Shown here piece after piece: positions 1 through 8,967 of a DNA stretch of 64,000 nt. Position 1 is the first letter of the stretch, and each line of letters starts with the position of its first letter. The DNA lies in contig NZ_VHKL01000007.1 of assembly GCF_007474605.1 (NCBI RefSeq), positions 62,001 through 126,000 of the forward strand, in the 5' to 3' direction. Made by a program: the position numbers and the translations under genes. The notes under the pieces were generated by a model, which was not told the DNA's origin, searched no databases, and saw only the letters and a list, made by a program, of their open reading frames with translations. Source of the stretch: Rhodoligotrophos appendicifer. Its GTDB lineage: Bacteria > Pseudomonadota > Alphaproteobacteria > Rhizobiales > Im1.

Positions 1-2
1 AT

Positions 3-503
3 GAAATCGATAAGGCTGACATTGAATTTCCCAACGATCTTCTTCAAGAACTCGATCGTATGGAGTTTCACGTCTACGAGACGGGTGAAACCATCAAAGC
101 TAAGCAACGGCCAGTGGTTATCATCACTTCCAATAATGAAAAGGAGCTGCCTGATGCTTTCCTTCGGCGCTGCTTTTTCCACTACATCAAGTTTCCCGAC
201 AGGGAGGTGATGGAGTCAATTATTGATGTTCATTTTGCTGGCTTGAAAGGACGCCTTGTCGCTGAGGCGTTGAATACCTTCTATGACCTGCGGCAAGTCC
301 CCGGCCTGAAGAAGAAGCCGTCAACATCGGAACTGCTGGATTGGCTGAAGCTGCTCTTAAACGAAGACGTTCCTCCGGAAACGCTTCGCGAGCAGGATGG
401 ACGCAAGCTCATACCGCCGCTTCACGGCGCACTGCTCAAGAATGAACAGGACGTGCAGCTGTTCGAACGTTTGGCGTTTCTGGGACGGCGCGAGGGACGG
501 TAA
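3..503 (+). CDS. MoxR-type AAA+ ATPase, C-terminal part (5' end outside window)
   Basis: The frame is open from the first bases, so the gene begins upstream. The first visible residues read EIDKADIEFPNDLLQELDR, the Walker B region of a MoxR-type AAA+ ATPase. Sensor 1 (IITSNNEKELPDAFLRRC, with the arginine-finger context) and a helical lid follow. MoxR ATPases usually remodel partner proteins together with a VWA-domain protein, and a CoxE-like VWA gene lies at 6087-7262, which may be the partner. The stop overlaps the start of the next gene (TAATG), so the two are probably cotranslated. The family is clear; the substrate is not. Confidence 0.85.
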   Translation, partial: EIDKADIEFPNDLLQELDRMEFHVYETGETIKAKQRPVVIITSNNEKELPDAFLRRCFFHYIKFPDREVMESIIDVHFAGLKGRLVAEALNTFYDLRQVPGLKKKPSTSELLDWLKLLLNEDVPPETLREQDGRKLIPPLHGALLKNEQDVQLFERLAFLGRREGR

Positions 504-1366
504 TGCGCTTCAACTCGGGTGCGGAGTTTTTGGCGCTGCCTGCTAAGGCGGTGACCGTGTTCGGTATGTCCGGCGTCGGCAAGACCAGGATCGGCATCAC
601 ACTCCGACGAAACCACTGGTTTCACTACTCCATCGATTACCGCATCGGCACCCGCTACATGGCGGACTACATCGTCGATCTCTTCAAGCGAGAGGCGATG
701 CGAATCCCGTTTCTTCGCGATCTGCTGTTGTCCGATTCAATCTATCTGCGATCCAACATCACCTTTGAGAATCTGGAACCGCTCTCGGTCTATCTCGGCA
801 AGCCAGGCGACCCCTCCAAACACGGTCTTCCTTTCGCAGAGTATCGGCGCCGTCAAACTCAACACCGACGCGCTGAAGTTCGTTCTCTCCTGGACGTTCC
901 GGAGTTCATGGAGAAAGCGCGTGAGATCTACGCCTATGAGCATTTTCTCTGCGATAGTGGAGGCAGCCTGTGTGAGGTCGTCGACTCGGACAATCCTGAC
1001 GATCTCGTCCTTAAAACCCTCTCAGACAACACATTGATGCTCTATATACGCGGGACCGAAGATCATGCCCGTATGCTGATCGACCGCTTTAAGGCCTCAC
1101 CTAAGCCTATGTACTACCAAGAAAATTTTCTCACTCAGAAGTGGGCAGAGTACAAATCCCTGAATGATCATGTGGCCGATGACGAGGTCGATCCCGACGG
1201 GTTTGCCGTGTGGGGCTTCGAGCAGCTGATTTACCATAGGATACCGCTCTATCAGAAACTCGCTGATCAATGCGGGTATACAGTCGAGGCGGAAGAGGTG
1301 GCAGCGATCACTTCTGAGAAAGATTTCCTCTCCATGGTTGCGCGCGCCATCGACCGCGGGCAGTGA
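503..1366 (+). CDS. P-loop ATPase/kinase-like protein of unknown function
   Basis: This 287-residue protein has a Walker A motif, GMSGVGKT, at residues 21-28, so it should bind a nucleoside triphosphate. I recognise no established family beyond the P-loop fold. There are no membrane segments or signal peptide, so it is predicted cytoplasmic. The start overlaps the stop of the MoxR-type gene, which argues for one operon and possibly a joint function. The stop lies 115 bp before metA, and that gap holds a strong RNA stem (see 1367-1475). It could be a small-molecule or protein kinase; the sequence alone does not decide. Confidence 0.75.
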   Translation: MRFNSGAEFLALPAKAVTVFGMSGVGKTRIGITLRRNHWFHYSIDYRIGTRYMADYIVDLFKREAMRIPFLRDLLLSDSIYLRSNITFENLEPLSVYLGKPGDPSKHGLPFAEYRRRQTQHRRAEVRSLLDVPEFMEKAREIYAYEHFLCDSGGSLCEVVDSDNPDDLVLKTLSDNTLMLYIRGTEDHARMLIDRFKASPKPMYYQENFLTQKWAEYKSLNDHVADDEVDPDGFAVWGFEQLIYHRIPLYQKLADQCGYTVEAEEVAAITSEKDFLSMVARAIDRGQ

Positions 1367-1475
1367 GAAGCCTTTCCATCCTCTCAGCTTGCGGCAAGAA
1401 GCCGAACATCCTAAATCATGGCTCATCTGCTTTCGGGCCAGCGGGAATAATCGCGGCCTTTGGATGAAAGGCTTC
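1367..1475 (+). promoter_or_regulatory. Structured metA leader (possible riboswitch-like element)
   Basis: A 15-nt segment at 1367-1381 pairs with a 14-nt segment at 1462-1475, giving 14 base pairs with one bulged base. The enclosed region of about 80 nt holds a second hairpin, CGGC (1392-1395) with GCCG (1401-1404), and a possible TGGC/GCCA stem (1419-1422 with 1437-1440). The 3' arm contains GAAAGG (1466-1471), the likely Shine-Dalgarno sequence of metA, so stem formation would hide it. Alphaproteobacterial metA genes often carry a SAM-II riboswitch, but I do not see its conserved core. A new or diverged metabolite-sensing leader is inference. Confidence 0.5.
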
Positions 1476-1481
1476 AGAGGG

Positions 1482-2435
1482 ATGCCGATTAAGATCCCCA
1501 ATGATCTCCCTGCCCACGCGACGCTTGAAGCGGAAGGCGTGATGCTGATGACCGAAGACGACGCCATCCGCCAGGATGTGCGACCTCTTCGGATCGCGCT
1601 TTTGAACCTTATGCCGAATAAAGAGCGAACCGAGACACAGATCGCGAGGCTGGTTGGCGCGACACCGCTGCAGGTGGAGCTCTCGCTCATGTCGTTGTCC
1701 AGCCACACCCCTAAAAACACACCAGCGGAGCACATGCTCGCATTCTATCGACCCTGGGATGTGGTCCGGGAGGAGAAGTTCGACGGACTTATTGTGACCG
1801 GAGCACCAGTAGAACTGCTCGACTTCGAACTCGTTACCTATTGGCGCGAGCTATCCAAAATCTTCGAATGGACGCGCAGCAATGTACACTCCACCTTCGC
1901 CATTTGTTGGGGTGCCCAAGCGGCTTTGTACCACTTCTACGGCGTTCCAAAATACTCGTTGGACCAAAAGGCGTTCGGCGTTTTTCGACACAAGAATTTG
2001 AAGCCAAGTTCTCCATATCTACGCGGATTCTCCGATGACTTCTCCATTCCGGTTTCCCGGTGGACCGAAAATCGCCGAGAAGACCTCCCGAAAAGCTCTG
2101 GCCTCGAAGTCTTGATGGAATCGGAAGAGGCGGGCTTATGCCTGCTGCAGGATGCCGAAAAACGCTCGCTATATATGTTCAACCATATCGAGTATGACAG
2201 CCGCAGTCTTGGGGAAGAGTATTGGCGCGATCGCAATGCCGGAAAGCCGATACACTTACCAAAAAACTACTATCCCAATGACGATCCTCATGCGGCGCCC
2301 GAAAATCGTTGGCGAAGCCACGCGCACCTGCTTTTCGGAAACTGGATCAATGAGGTGTATCAGACGGCGCCCTTCGATGTTCGTGATATCGGTCGCAGGT
2401 CTGTGATGGGCGATCCGATCAGGCATGCGTCCTGA
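1482..2435 (+). CDS. metAA: Homoserine O-acetyltransferase (MetA family)
   Basis: MetA acylates L-homoserine in methionine synthesis. With this start the protein has 317 residues and the catalytic residues fall exactly at family numbering: Cys142 ([10 protein letters not shown]), His235 and Glu237 (FNHIEYD). Residue 111, in TGAPVELL, is Glu. In characterised MetA proteins Glu111 goes with acetyl-CoA and Gly111 with succinyl-CoA, so acetyl specificity is inferred. The frame is open further upstream, but that extension would run through the leader stem and does not resemble MetA, so ATG 1482 is preferred. Confidence 0.95.
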   Translation: MPIKIPNDLPAHATLEAEGVMLMTEDDAIRQDVRPLRIALLNLMPNKERTETQIARLVGATPLQVELSLMSLSSHTPKNTPAEHMLAFYRPWDVVREEKFDGLIVTGAPVELLDFELVTYWRELSKIFEWTRSNVHSTFAICWGAQAALYHFYGVPKYSLDQKAFGVFRHKNLKPSSPYLRGFSDDFSIPVSRWTENRREDLPKSSGLEVLMESEEAGLCLLQDAEKRSLYMFNHIEYDSRSLGEEYWRDRNAGKPIHLPKNYYPNDDPHAAPENRWRSHAHLLFGNWINEVYQTAPFDVRDIGRRSVMGDPIRHAS

Positions 2436-2487
2436 ACCCTAATTGGAAGAGAAGTTCTTCCAGCACTTCCTTTAATAGGCTTGCGCC

Positions 2488-3006
2488 ATGCTGCGTCTAA
2501 TGTTGCTGCGTCATGCCAAATCGAGCTGGGCCGACGCACCTCTGAGCGATCGAGATCGCCCGCTCACGGGACGAGGTCGAGAGGCTGCAGTCACAATGGG
2601 TCTGTTTATGACGGGTCTCAGGCCCTTGCCGAGCTTGATTCTGTGCTCTCCAGCAATGCGAGCTCGCGAGACTTGCGAACTCAGCCGGCGCGCGTTTCCT
2701 AGTCCCGTCGATGTCCAGGTGGTTGAAGAACTCTATGATTTCGGTGACGGCTCAGCGATCATCGGCGTTGTTCGCGCACAGGAGGACGTTTCACCAATTC
2801 TGGTGATCGGACATAATCCGAGCATGGAGGAAGCCGCGCTGAAGCTCGTCGGTGCCGAGCAAAGCCACATGCGCGATCGGATCGCCAATAAATACCCTAC
2901 GGCAGCTCTGACGGTGATCGATTTTGACGCGCGGTCCTGGAAGGAAATCGTTCTCGGTTCTGGTCAACTGATTTCATTCACGACGCCTCGTGACCTGGGC
3001 GCCTAA
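2488..3006 (+). CDS. SixA-like histidine phosphatase
   Basis: The 172-residue protein begins with the histidine-phosphatase signature LLRHAKSSW (catalytic His9). It keeps the second conserved segment LCSPAMRARET and the later histidine in VIGHNPSMEE. SixA dephosphorylates phosphohistidine on phosphotransfer domains, but alphaproteobacterial relatives of this size are mostly uncharacterised, so the substrate is open. It is predicted cytoplasmic. The gene lies 52 bp after metA and ends two bases before the ycjX-like gene, so it is probably cotranscribed with the latter. Confidence 0.85.
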   Translation: MLRLMLLRHAKSSWADAPLSDRDRPLTGRGREAAVTMGLFMTGLRPLPSLILCSPAMRARETCELSRRAFPSPVDVQVVEELYDFGDGSAIIGVVRAQEDVSPILVIGHNPSMEEAALKLVGAEQSHMRDRIANKYPTAALTVIDFDARSWKEIVLGSGQLISFTTPRDLGA

Positions 3007-3008
3007 GG

Positions 3009-4469
3009 ATGGCCAGGTCACGTTTCAGTCGAATGGCCGATCGCGGCCTCATCGCCTTAACTGAGCTCGCAGAATATACGGGCGCACTTGGAAACCCTGC
3101 GCTCCGCCTTGGCGTCACTGGTCTCTCTCGATCAGGAAAGACCGTTTTTATCACGGCACTCGTCCACAATCTGCTGCATGGTGGAAAGCTGCCCTTGTTT
3201 GATCCGTTCGCCGAGCGGCGCATCACGAGAGCCTATTTGGAACCGCAGCCGGATGACGATGTTCCCCGGTTCAGCTATGAGGAGCACGTAGAAGCTCTGC
3301 TGGGACCTGATCGACACTGGCCTAACAGCACGCGCCGAATGAGCCAGCTGCGCCTGACAATCGAGTACCAACCAAGAAGCGTCTTAGCCCGCAAACTGGG
3401 TCGAAACCGCCTCCATATCGACATTGTGGACTATCCCGGGGAGTGGCTTCTGGACCTTCCCCTGATGAACATGCCCTATGAGACATGGTCATCAGCAATG
3501 ATCAAGGCCAGCCACGCCACCGGCGCGAACACACACGGAGCTTGGCACGAAATCCTTCAACAGGCCGACCCCCTCGGTCCGGAGAACGAAACTGCCGCAG
3601 TACGGGCGTCAGAGGCGTTCAAGCAATACTTGCTGGCGTGCCGCGAAGATCAAATCGCCATGTCTTTCTTGCCCCCGGGCCGATTTCTCATGCCGGGCGA
3701 CCTTGAGGGCTCGCCGCTCCTGACATTCTCACCGTTGAACACCCCTCCTAACGGCGGCACACCACCAAAGCGTTCACAATGGGCGATGATGGCTCGCCGC
3801 TATGATGCGTATGTCCGGAACGTCGTGCGGCCCTTCTATCGTGATCACTTTGCGCGCCTTGACCGCCAGATCGTCTTGGTCGATGCGCTCGCAGCGCTGA
3901 ATGCAGGTGCCGCTGCGGTCACCGACCTGGGTCGGGCTTTGACCGACGTGCTTGGCAGTTTTCGCCATGGCAAGGGAAATCCGCTCACCGGTATCTTTGG
4001 AAGACGCATCGACCGAATTATGATTGCAGCAACCAAAGCCGATCTGCTGCACCACACGAGCCACGACCAGCTCGAAGCGATTGCCGCGCTACTGGTCGAG
4101 CAGTCCATAACTCGAGCGTCCTTCCAAGGCTCAGAAGTTGACGTCACAGCCCTTGCTGCCATTCGGGCGACCCGGGAAGCTGATATTCTCGAGGGCGGGG
4201 ACAAGTTGCCGTGCATCGTCGGCGTTCCACAGGCGGGCGAATATCTCGGCCACGACCGGTTCGATGGTCTTCGAGAGGCTGCAATATTCCCCGGGGACCT
4301 GCCAGAGGACCCAAATGCCGCACTGGCCGGCGCCGCCGAGGGACAAGTCAGATTTGTTCGCTTTCGACCTCCGCAGCTTGAATCCGGTCGCTGGGATCTC
4401 GGAGCCAGCTTCCCGCACATCCGTCTCGACCGGACCCTGAACTTTCTTCTGTCGGACTTTTTGGAATGA
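3009..4469 (+). CDS. YcjX-like P-loop GTPase/ATPase (DUF463)
   Basis: At 486 residues this matches the YcjX family. The Walker A motif GLSRSGKT is at residues 38-45, followed by the family segment VFITALVHNLL, and IDIVDYPGEW serves as the Walker B/G3-like motif. YcjX proteins are stress-associated P-loop proteins found next to YcjF; their molecular role is not settled. The downstream gene is the matching YcjF-like protein and overlaps by four bases (ATGA), so the pair is translationally coupled. It is predicted cytoplasmic, perhaps membrane-associated through its partner. Confidence 0.9.
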   Translation: MARSRFSRMADRGLIALTELAEYTGALGNPALRLGVTGLSRSGKTVFITALVHNLLHGGKLPLFDPFAERRITRAYLEPQPDDDVPRFSYEEHVEALLGPDRHWPNSTRRMSQLRLTIEYQPRSVLARKLGRNRLHIDIVDYPGEWLLDLPLMNMPYETWSSAMIKASHATGANTHGAWHEILQQADPLGPENETAAVRASEAFKQYLLACREDQIAMSFLPPGRFLMPGDLEGSPLLTFSPLNTPPNGGTPPKRSQWAMMARRYDAYVRNVVRPFYRDHFARLDRQIVLVDALAALNAGAAAVTDLGRALTDVLGSFRHGKGNPLTGIFGRRIDRIMIAATKADLLHHTSHDQLEAIAALLVEQSITRASFQGSEVDVTALAAIRATREADILEGGDKLPCIVGVPQAGEYLGHDRFDGLREAAIFPGDLPEDPNAALAGAAEGQVRFVRFRPPQLESGRWDLGASFPHIRLDRTLNFLLSDFLE

Positions 4470-5467
4470 CGGAAAACAAAAGCAAAATCGAGCTCCGAAC
4501 GCGTGTGCCAAGGAGCCCGCGCGTGTTTGAAGCACCGCCCCCGCCTCCCCCTTCCCCACCAGGCACCGAGGAAGAACAACCAGCACTCCGTCATCTGGCT
4601 GGCCGCCGCCGTGGGTGGCGCTGGGGTGCCATTTTTTGGTCGGCCTTAAGCGGCTTACTTTTGATGGCCTTTAGCTATTGGGCTTATAGCTTCGTAGAAA
4701 CCCTCTTTGCGCGTGAGGATTGGCTTGGCTGGACCGCACTGGGACTTGCCTTTTTGGCTGGAATCGCTGCGGTTGCGATAGTGATCCGCGAAATCTGGGG
4801 ACTATCTCGGCTGGAGCAAATCGGCACTGTTCGGGCGCTCGCGGAGCGTACGCTGCGCAGCGATAAGCAGGAGGACGCCACTGAGACGTTGAGGGGGTTG
4901 AAGGCGCTTTATGGCCATCGAGTCGACATGGCACGCGCGATAGAGAATCTGTCCTATAGCCAAAGCGAGATAATTGATCCGGCCGACCGCGTTCGACTGG
5001 CCGAACGCGCGCTGATGACGGAGCTCGACCGCGATGCGGCGGGGCTCATCGCGCGGTCGTCACGTCGCGTTTCCATTTTGACAGCGCTTACACCCGCGGC
5101 AGCGCTCGACGTCGTCTTCGTGGCCGCGCAGAATTTGGTGATGCTCCGGGGACTGGCAACCCTTTACGGTTCACGCCCGCATCTGCTTGGCACCATCCGC
5201 CTTGCCAAAATGGTGCTGACACACTTGGCCGTCACGGGATCCATCGCCTTTTCCGATACGTTACTACAGCACGTCATTGGACGCGGACTCGCGGGAAGAC
5301 TCTCCGCAAGAGTGGGCGAAGGCGCTGTAAACGGTATCATGACGGCGCGCATTGGCCTTACCGCAATCGATGTCGTCCGCCCCCTCCCCTTCGAAACCCT
5401 TAAGCGCCCTCGGTTATCCGCTATAGCCGGACGTATTGGCGATACAGTCAAGGACGAAGAGGATTAG
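4466..5467 (+). CDS. YcjF-like membrane protein (TIGR01620/DUF697)
   Basis: The 333-residue protein begins with a proline-rich cytoplasmic stretch (about residues 20-40). Two adjacent hydrophobic segments follow (about 55-75 and 85-107), then a long helical region ending in the DUF697-like domain. This is the usual YcjF architecture, and the coupling to ycjX is the usual gene order. Function is unknown beyond association with envelope or stress responses. The 3' end overlaps the TTG start of the UPF0314 gene by 32 bases in another frame. Confidence 0.9.
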   Translation: MTENKSKIELRTRVPRSPRVFEAPPPPPPSPPGTEEEQPALRHLAGRRRGWRWGAIFWSALSGLLLMAFSYWAYSFVETLFAREDWLGWTALGLAFLAGIAAVAIVIREIWGLSRLEQIGTVRALAERTLRSDKQEDATETLRGLKALYGHRVDMARAIENLSYSQSEIIDPADRVRLAERALMTELDRDAAGLIARSSRRVSILTALTPAAALDVVFVAAQNLVMLRGLATLYGSRPHLLGTIRLAKMVLTHLAVTGSIAFSDTLLQHVIGRGLAGRLSARVGEGAVNGIMTARIGLTAIDVVRPLPFETLKRPRLSAIAGRIGDTVKDEED

Positions 5468-6047
5468 CGCAATCTCCCTCCCTCTGCGCTCGGCGCTTCC
5501 TTATATCGCTGTTGGTGTCGCAATCGTCGCCGCAACCGCGCTAATTCTACTCCTAATGGGGCGGACACCGCTCTGTACCTGCGGAACGATACGCCTGTGG
5601 GTGAATGATGCGAGCGGTCCGGAGAATTCGCAGCAGATCGCAGATTGGTATACCCTCTCCCACATCATCCACGGCTTCCTGTTTTACGGTGTTCTGTGGA
5701 CTATCATTGGTAAAAAATCATTGGCATTCCGCGCGGTTGTGGCTCTCCTGCTGGAAGCTACCTGGGAAATCCTGGAGAACTCGTCTCTGGTCATTGATCG
5801 CTATCGCTCAGCAACTGTTTCCCTGCACTATGTGGGAGACAGCATCCTCAATTCGACCAGCGACATCCTCTTCATGTTACCGGGGTTTTTTCTGGCCGCC
5901 GTCCTGCCGGTCTGGATCTCGATTTCTCTCATCGTCGCCATGGAACTCCTTGCACTTTCTGTTATTCGGGACAATCTCGCGCTCAACATCCTGATGCTGC
6001 TCTATCCCGTGGAGGCTATTCGCCAATGGCAAGCCGGCATTTCGTAA
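5436..6047 (+). CDS. UPF0314 / DUF2585 membrane protein
   Basis: The 203-residue protein is rich in hydrophobic segments. It carries the family signature around GRTPLCTCGTIRLW and the later LEATWEILENS with HYVGDSILNSTSD. The family is confined mostly to Alphaproteobacteria and has no known function. The only bacterial start in frame is TTG at 5436, inside the end of the preceding gene, so translation is probably coupled. Four or five membrane helices are visible, and the conserved Asp, Glu and Tyr residues could form a polar intramembrane site; this last point is speculation. Confidence 0.85.
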   Translation: MAIQSRTKRISAISLPLRSALPYIAVGVAIVAATALILLLMGRTPLCTCGTIRLWVNDASGPENSQQIADWYTLSHIIHGFLFYGVLWTIIGKKSLAFRAVVALLLEATWEILENSSLVIDRYRSATVSLHYVGDSILNSTSDILFMLPGFFLAAVLPVWISISLIVAMELLALSVIRDNLALNILMLLYPVEAIRQWQAGIS

Positions 6048-6086
6048 GCTTGTCGAACCGGCCTACAGCGCGTTAAAAGGACATTC

Positions 6087-7262
6087 ATGTTCATTAACTT
6101 TTTCCAAGCGCTCAAGGCAGCAGGGATCCCTGTTTCGTTGCGGGAGTACCTCACCCTCATGGAAGCCCTTGATGAAGGGGTCACCAGGTATCAAACGGAA
6201 GAGTTTTACTATCTCTCCCGAGCAGCCCTGGTGAAGGACGAACGGAATCTCGATCGTTTTGACAAGGTGTTCGGCCACATATTCAAAGGTCTGGAAGCAA
6301 GCGAAGATATTGCATCTGCGGAGATCCCCGAAGATTGGCTAAGAAAGCTGAACGAAAAATTCCTCACTGAGGAGGAAAAAGCCATGGTCGAAGCCCTCGG
6401 CGGCTGGGACAAGATCATGGAGGAGTTGCAAAAGCGCCTAGCGGAGCAAAAGGGGCGTCATCAGGGGGGAAACAAATGGATCGGCACCGCAGGAACCTCC
6501 CCGTTCGGAGCCTATGGCTACAATCCCGAAGGTGTTCGGATCGGCCAAGATAAGAACCGCAACAATCGCGCCGTAAAGGTCTGGGACAAGCGGGAATTCA
6601 AAGATCTCGACGATACGGTGGAGCTTGGCACCCGGAACATCAAGATTGCCTTGCGGCGCTTACGAAAATTCGCACGGACCGGTGCCGCTGATCAACTCGA
6701 CCTTGATACGACGATCAAATCGACAGCGAACAAAGGTTATCTTGACCTTGCCTTTGTTCCAGAGCGCCACAACGCAGTGAAGGTCCTGATCTTCTTCGAC
6801 GTGGGCGGCTCCATGGATCCGCATATAACGTTGTGCGAGGAGCTGTTTTCAGCGGTTCGCAGCGAGTTCAAGCATCTTGAGTACTATTATTTCCATAACT
6901 GCCTCTACGAGACGGTTTGGAAAAACAATCGTCGCCGACAGGTGGAACGCATATCCACATGGGATGTACTCAATACTTATTCCTCGGATTATAAGGTCAT
7001 CTTCGTAGGTGATGCGTCCATGAGCCCTTACGAGATTTCCCATCCAGGCGGATCGGTCGAGCACATGAACCCGGAAGCTGGCGTCATGTGGCTGCAACGG
7101 GTTATGGACATCTACCCGAAGTCTGTCTGGCTCAATCCTACGGCAGAGCGTTATTGGAGCTATACGCCGTCGACCCAGATGATCAGCCGAATTTTCGGCG
7201 AGCGCATGTATGGTCTCACCCTCGAAGGTCTCGACGGCGCCATGCGAGAACTGACTCGATAA
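6087..7262 (+). CDS. CoxE-like VWA-domain protein
   Basis: The 391-residue protein contains a von Willebrand factor A domain in its C-terminal half. The metal-site motif is FFDVGGSMD, in which the usual DxSxS has Gly for the first Ser. The N-terminal part (MFINFFQALKAAGIPVSLRE) matches the CoxE-like family that works with MoxR-type AAA+ ATPases in protein or metal-cofactor maturation. A MoxR-type ATPase lies at 3-503, about 5.6 kb upstream, so pairing is plausible but not shown by adjacency. No signal peptide is seen; predicted cytoplasmic. Confidence 0.85.
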   Translation: MFINFFQALKAAGIPVSLREYLTLMEALDEGVTRYQTEEFYYLSRAALVKDERNLDRFDKVFGHIFKGLEASEDIASAEIPEDWLRKLNEKFLTEEEKAMVEALGGWDKIMEELQKRLAEQKGRHQGGNKWIGTAGTSPFGAYGYNPEGVRIGQDKNRNNRAVKVWDKREFKDLDDTVELGTRNIKIALRRLRKFARTGAADQLDLDTTIKSTANKGYLDLAFVPERHNAVKVLIFFDVGGSMDPHITLCEELFSAVRSEFKHLEYYYFHNCLYETVWKNNRRRQVERISTWDVLNTYSSDYKVIFVGDASMSPYEISHPGGSVEHMNPEAGVMWLQRVMDIYPKSVWLNPTAERYWSYTPSTQMISRIFGERMYGLTLEGLDGAMRELTR

Positions 7263-7448
7263 AAATCCAAGGTGCATTCCCTCAGTGCGGCACGGTGGGA
7301 GCAATGACTGGAGCCAGTTCAACTGACGTTTCCATAGCCTTTCCATCCTTAGCTTGACCGTCCTGGACCCATGATCTTTCCGGAGCTAGACCGGGACAGG
7401 TCACTCCATCTAAAGAAATGCGCTTCCTCTGACACCACAGGAGTCTCC

Positions 7449-8570
7449 ATGTCCTCATCCGAACGTCTCGCCGTCTTCTGGCATGATGACTGTCTGAAGC
7501 ACGACACAGGCGCGGGTGTTTTCGAGGGTATCCCCTCGCCATACCTGGACATCCAGATGGCCCATCCGGAAAGCAATGATCGCATCGTCAACATGCGCTC
7601 TGTTCTGAAGCGCGGCCCTGTTTCTGGACACATAGACTGGAACGAAGGCCGCCATGCCACGGATGAGGAGCTTCTGTCCTGGTGCACACCCGACCTCCTG
7701 CACCTTTTGAAGCAAGGTGACAGGGAGGGTCATAACTTCGCGCTATCGACACTCATGAAGCCGGGCGCCTTGATCGCCATTCGCGCATCGGCGGGGTGTG
7801 CACTAATGGCTATGGAGGCAATCCTCGACGAGCGCACCCGCAAGGCATATGCGTTGGTTAGGCCGCCTGGACATCATGCATCGCGGGAGTATGTCGACGG
7901 CTATTGCTTCATCAACAATATCGGCTTGTCGGTCGAACACGCCATGCGTCGAGGGATTAAGCGCGTCGCCGTCATCGACTGGGACGTTCATCATGGAAAT
8001 GGAACACAGGCCGGCTTCTATGACCGTGCAGATGTCCTTACCATATCCATGCACATGAACCATGGCCGCTGGGCCGGCGAAGGTCATGCTCAAACAGGAT
8101 ACACTGATGAACGCGGCGATGGTGCCGGTAAAGGCTTTAACATCAATATCCCCTTTCCCTACGGCATAGGTGACGCTGGCTATCTGCTCGCCTGGGACTC
8201 AATTGTCGCCCCCTCCGTGCGCAACTTCGAGCCGGACCTCATCATCATCGCCAATGGTCAGGACGCCAGCCAGTTCGATCCCAATGGACGACAATGCGTG
8301 ACTATGAACGGCTTCTATGAACTCGGGAAAAGAGCACGAGCATTGGCGGAGGAGCTTACCGGGGGCAAACTTCTGATGGTTCAAGAGGGAGGTTACAATC
8401 CGGCCTATGCTGCTTATTGCGCCCACGCAGTCGTCGAAGGGATCCTAGGCCTGGAGATGAAGCTGCTCGATCCGATCGCCTTCATGCCGGATGACACGTT
8501 CTATGCTCGCGAGAGCATCGCCCAGATCAGCAGAGCGCTTGAGCTCCCCTTCTCCTGGCAGCAACCATAA
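7449..8570 (+). CDS. Class II histone deacetylase-like / acetylpolyamine amidohydrolase
   Basis: This 373-residue zinc hydrolase should remove acetyl groups from acetylated amines such as acetylpolyamines. The active-site histidine pair lies in RPPGHHAS (residues 139-145). The zinc ligands are in VIDWDVHHGNG (Asp179, His181), with a further Asp in NGQDAS. YCFINN and the C-terminal EGGYNP complete the fold. The frame extends upstream to 7371, but ATG 7449 (MSSSERLAVFW) matches the usual N-terminus. A 51-residue membrane protein and a flavin oxidoreductase follow on the same strand, so amine catabolism is a reasonable inference. Confidence 0.9.
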   Translation: MSSSERLAVFWHDDCLKHDTGAGVFEGIPSPYLDIQMAHPESNDRIVNMRSVLKRGPVSGHIDWNEGRHATDEELLSWCTPDLLHLLKQGDREGHNFALSTLMKPGALIAIRASAGCALMAMEAILDERTRKAYALVRPPGHHASREYVDGYCFINNIGLSVEHAMRRGIKRVAVIDWDVHHGNGTQAGFYDRADVLTISMHMNHGRWAGEGHAQTGYTDERGDGAGKGFNINIPFPYGIGDAGYLLAWDSIVAPSVRNFEPDLIIIANGQDASQFDPNGRQCVTMNGFYELGKRARALAEELTGGKLLMVQEGGYNPAYAAYCAHAVVEGILGLEMKLLDPIAFMPDDTFYARESIAQISRALELPFSWQQP

Positions 8571-8665
8571 CGACTTGGTCGGAGGGCCTCTCTTTCCGGT
8601 TCTCGTGGCACCAGTCTTGGCCTAAACTCTTTGCCTCACTTTGCTCTGCGGAAAGGTAAAGATCA

Positions 8666-8821
8666 ATGCAGGACTTTACAATCAAGGCAGAAGATCGGTC
8701 GCCGGAGCCTCCAAAGCGCACCTTGAAGCATCGTCTCCTCTGGTTTTTCGGCCTTTCCGTGGCTGGCGCTTTAGCCACAATCGTAATCATCATCGCTCTC
8801 TGGGCGTTTCTGCTTATGTAA
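8666..8821 (+). CDS. Small single-pass membrane protein (51 aa)
   Basis: ATG at 8666 is preceded by GAAAGG (8651-8656). The frame gives 51 residues: a charged N-terminus (MQDFTIKAEDRSPEPPKR) and one strongly hydrophobic helix at about residues 24-49, ending FLLM. The layout suggests a cytoplasmic N-terminus with several Lys/Arg just before the membrane segment. It sits 95 bp after the deacetylase-like gene on the same strand. I know no named family. The readable Shine-Dalgarno and sensible topology support a real gene; the short length keeps confidence moderate. Confidence 0.6.
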   Translation: MQDFTIKAEDRSPEPPKRTLKHRLLWFFGLSVAGALATIVIIIALWAFLLM

Positions 8822-8967
8822 TCGGATCGCCTAACATAACTTGGAAGGGAACCTTCCCTCCGGTGCACACCACCTGTGAGGATGGTGTAGCGCACACGCA
8901 AGCTGTGATGTTGATCCCCGACGGTATAGGTTAGATTGTCTCTAGGATGCCATTCCCCGGAGATTCC

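Noticed and set aside
1367-1481. SAM-II riboswitch before metA
   Set aside because: The region is structured, but the conserved SAM-II pseudoknot core is not present as far as I can align it; kept only as an unclassified leader.
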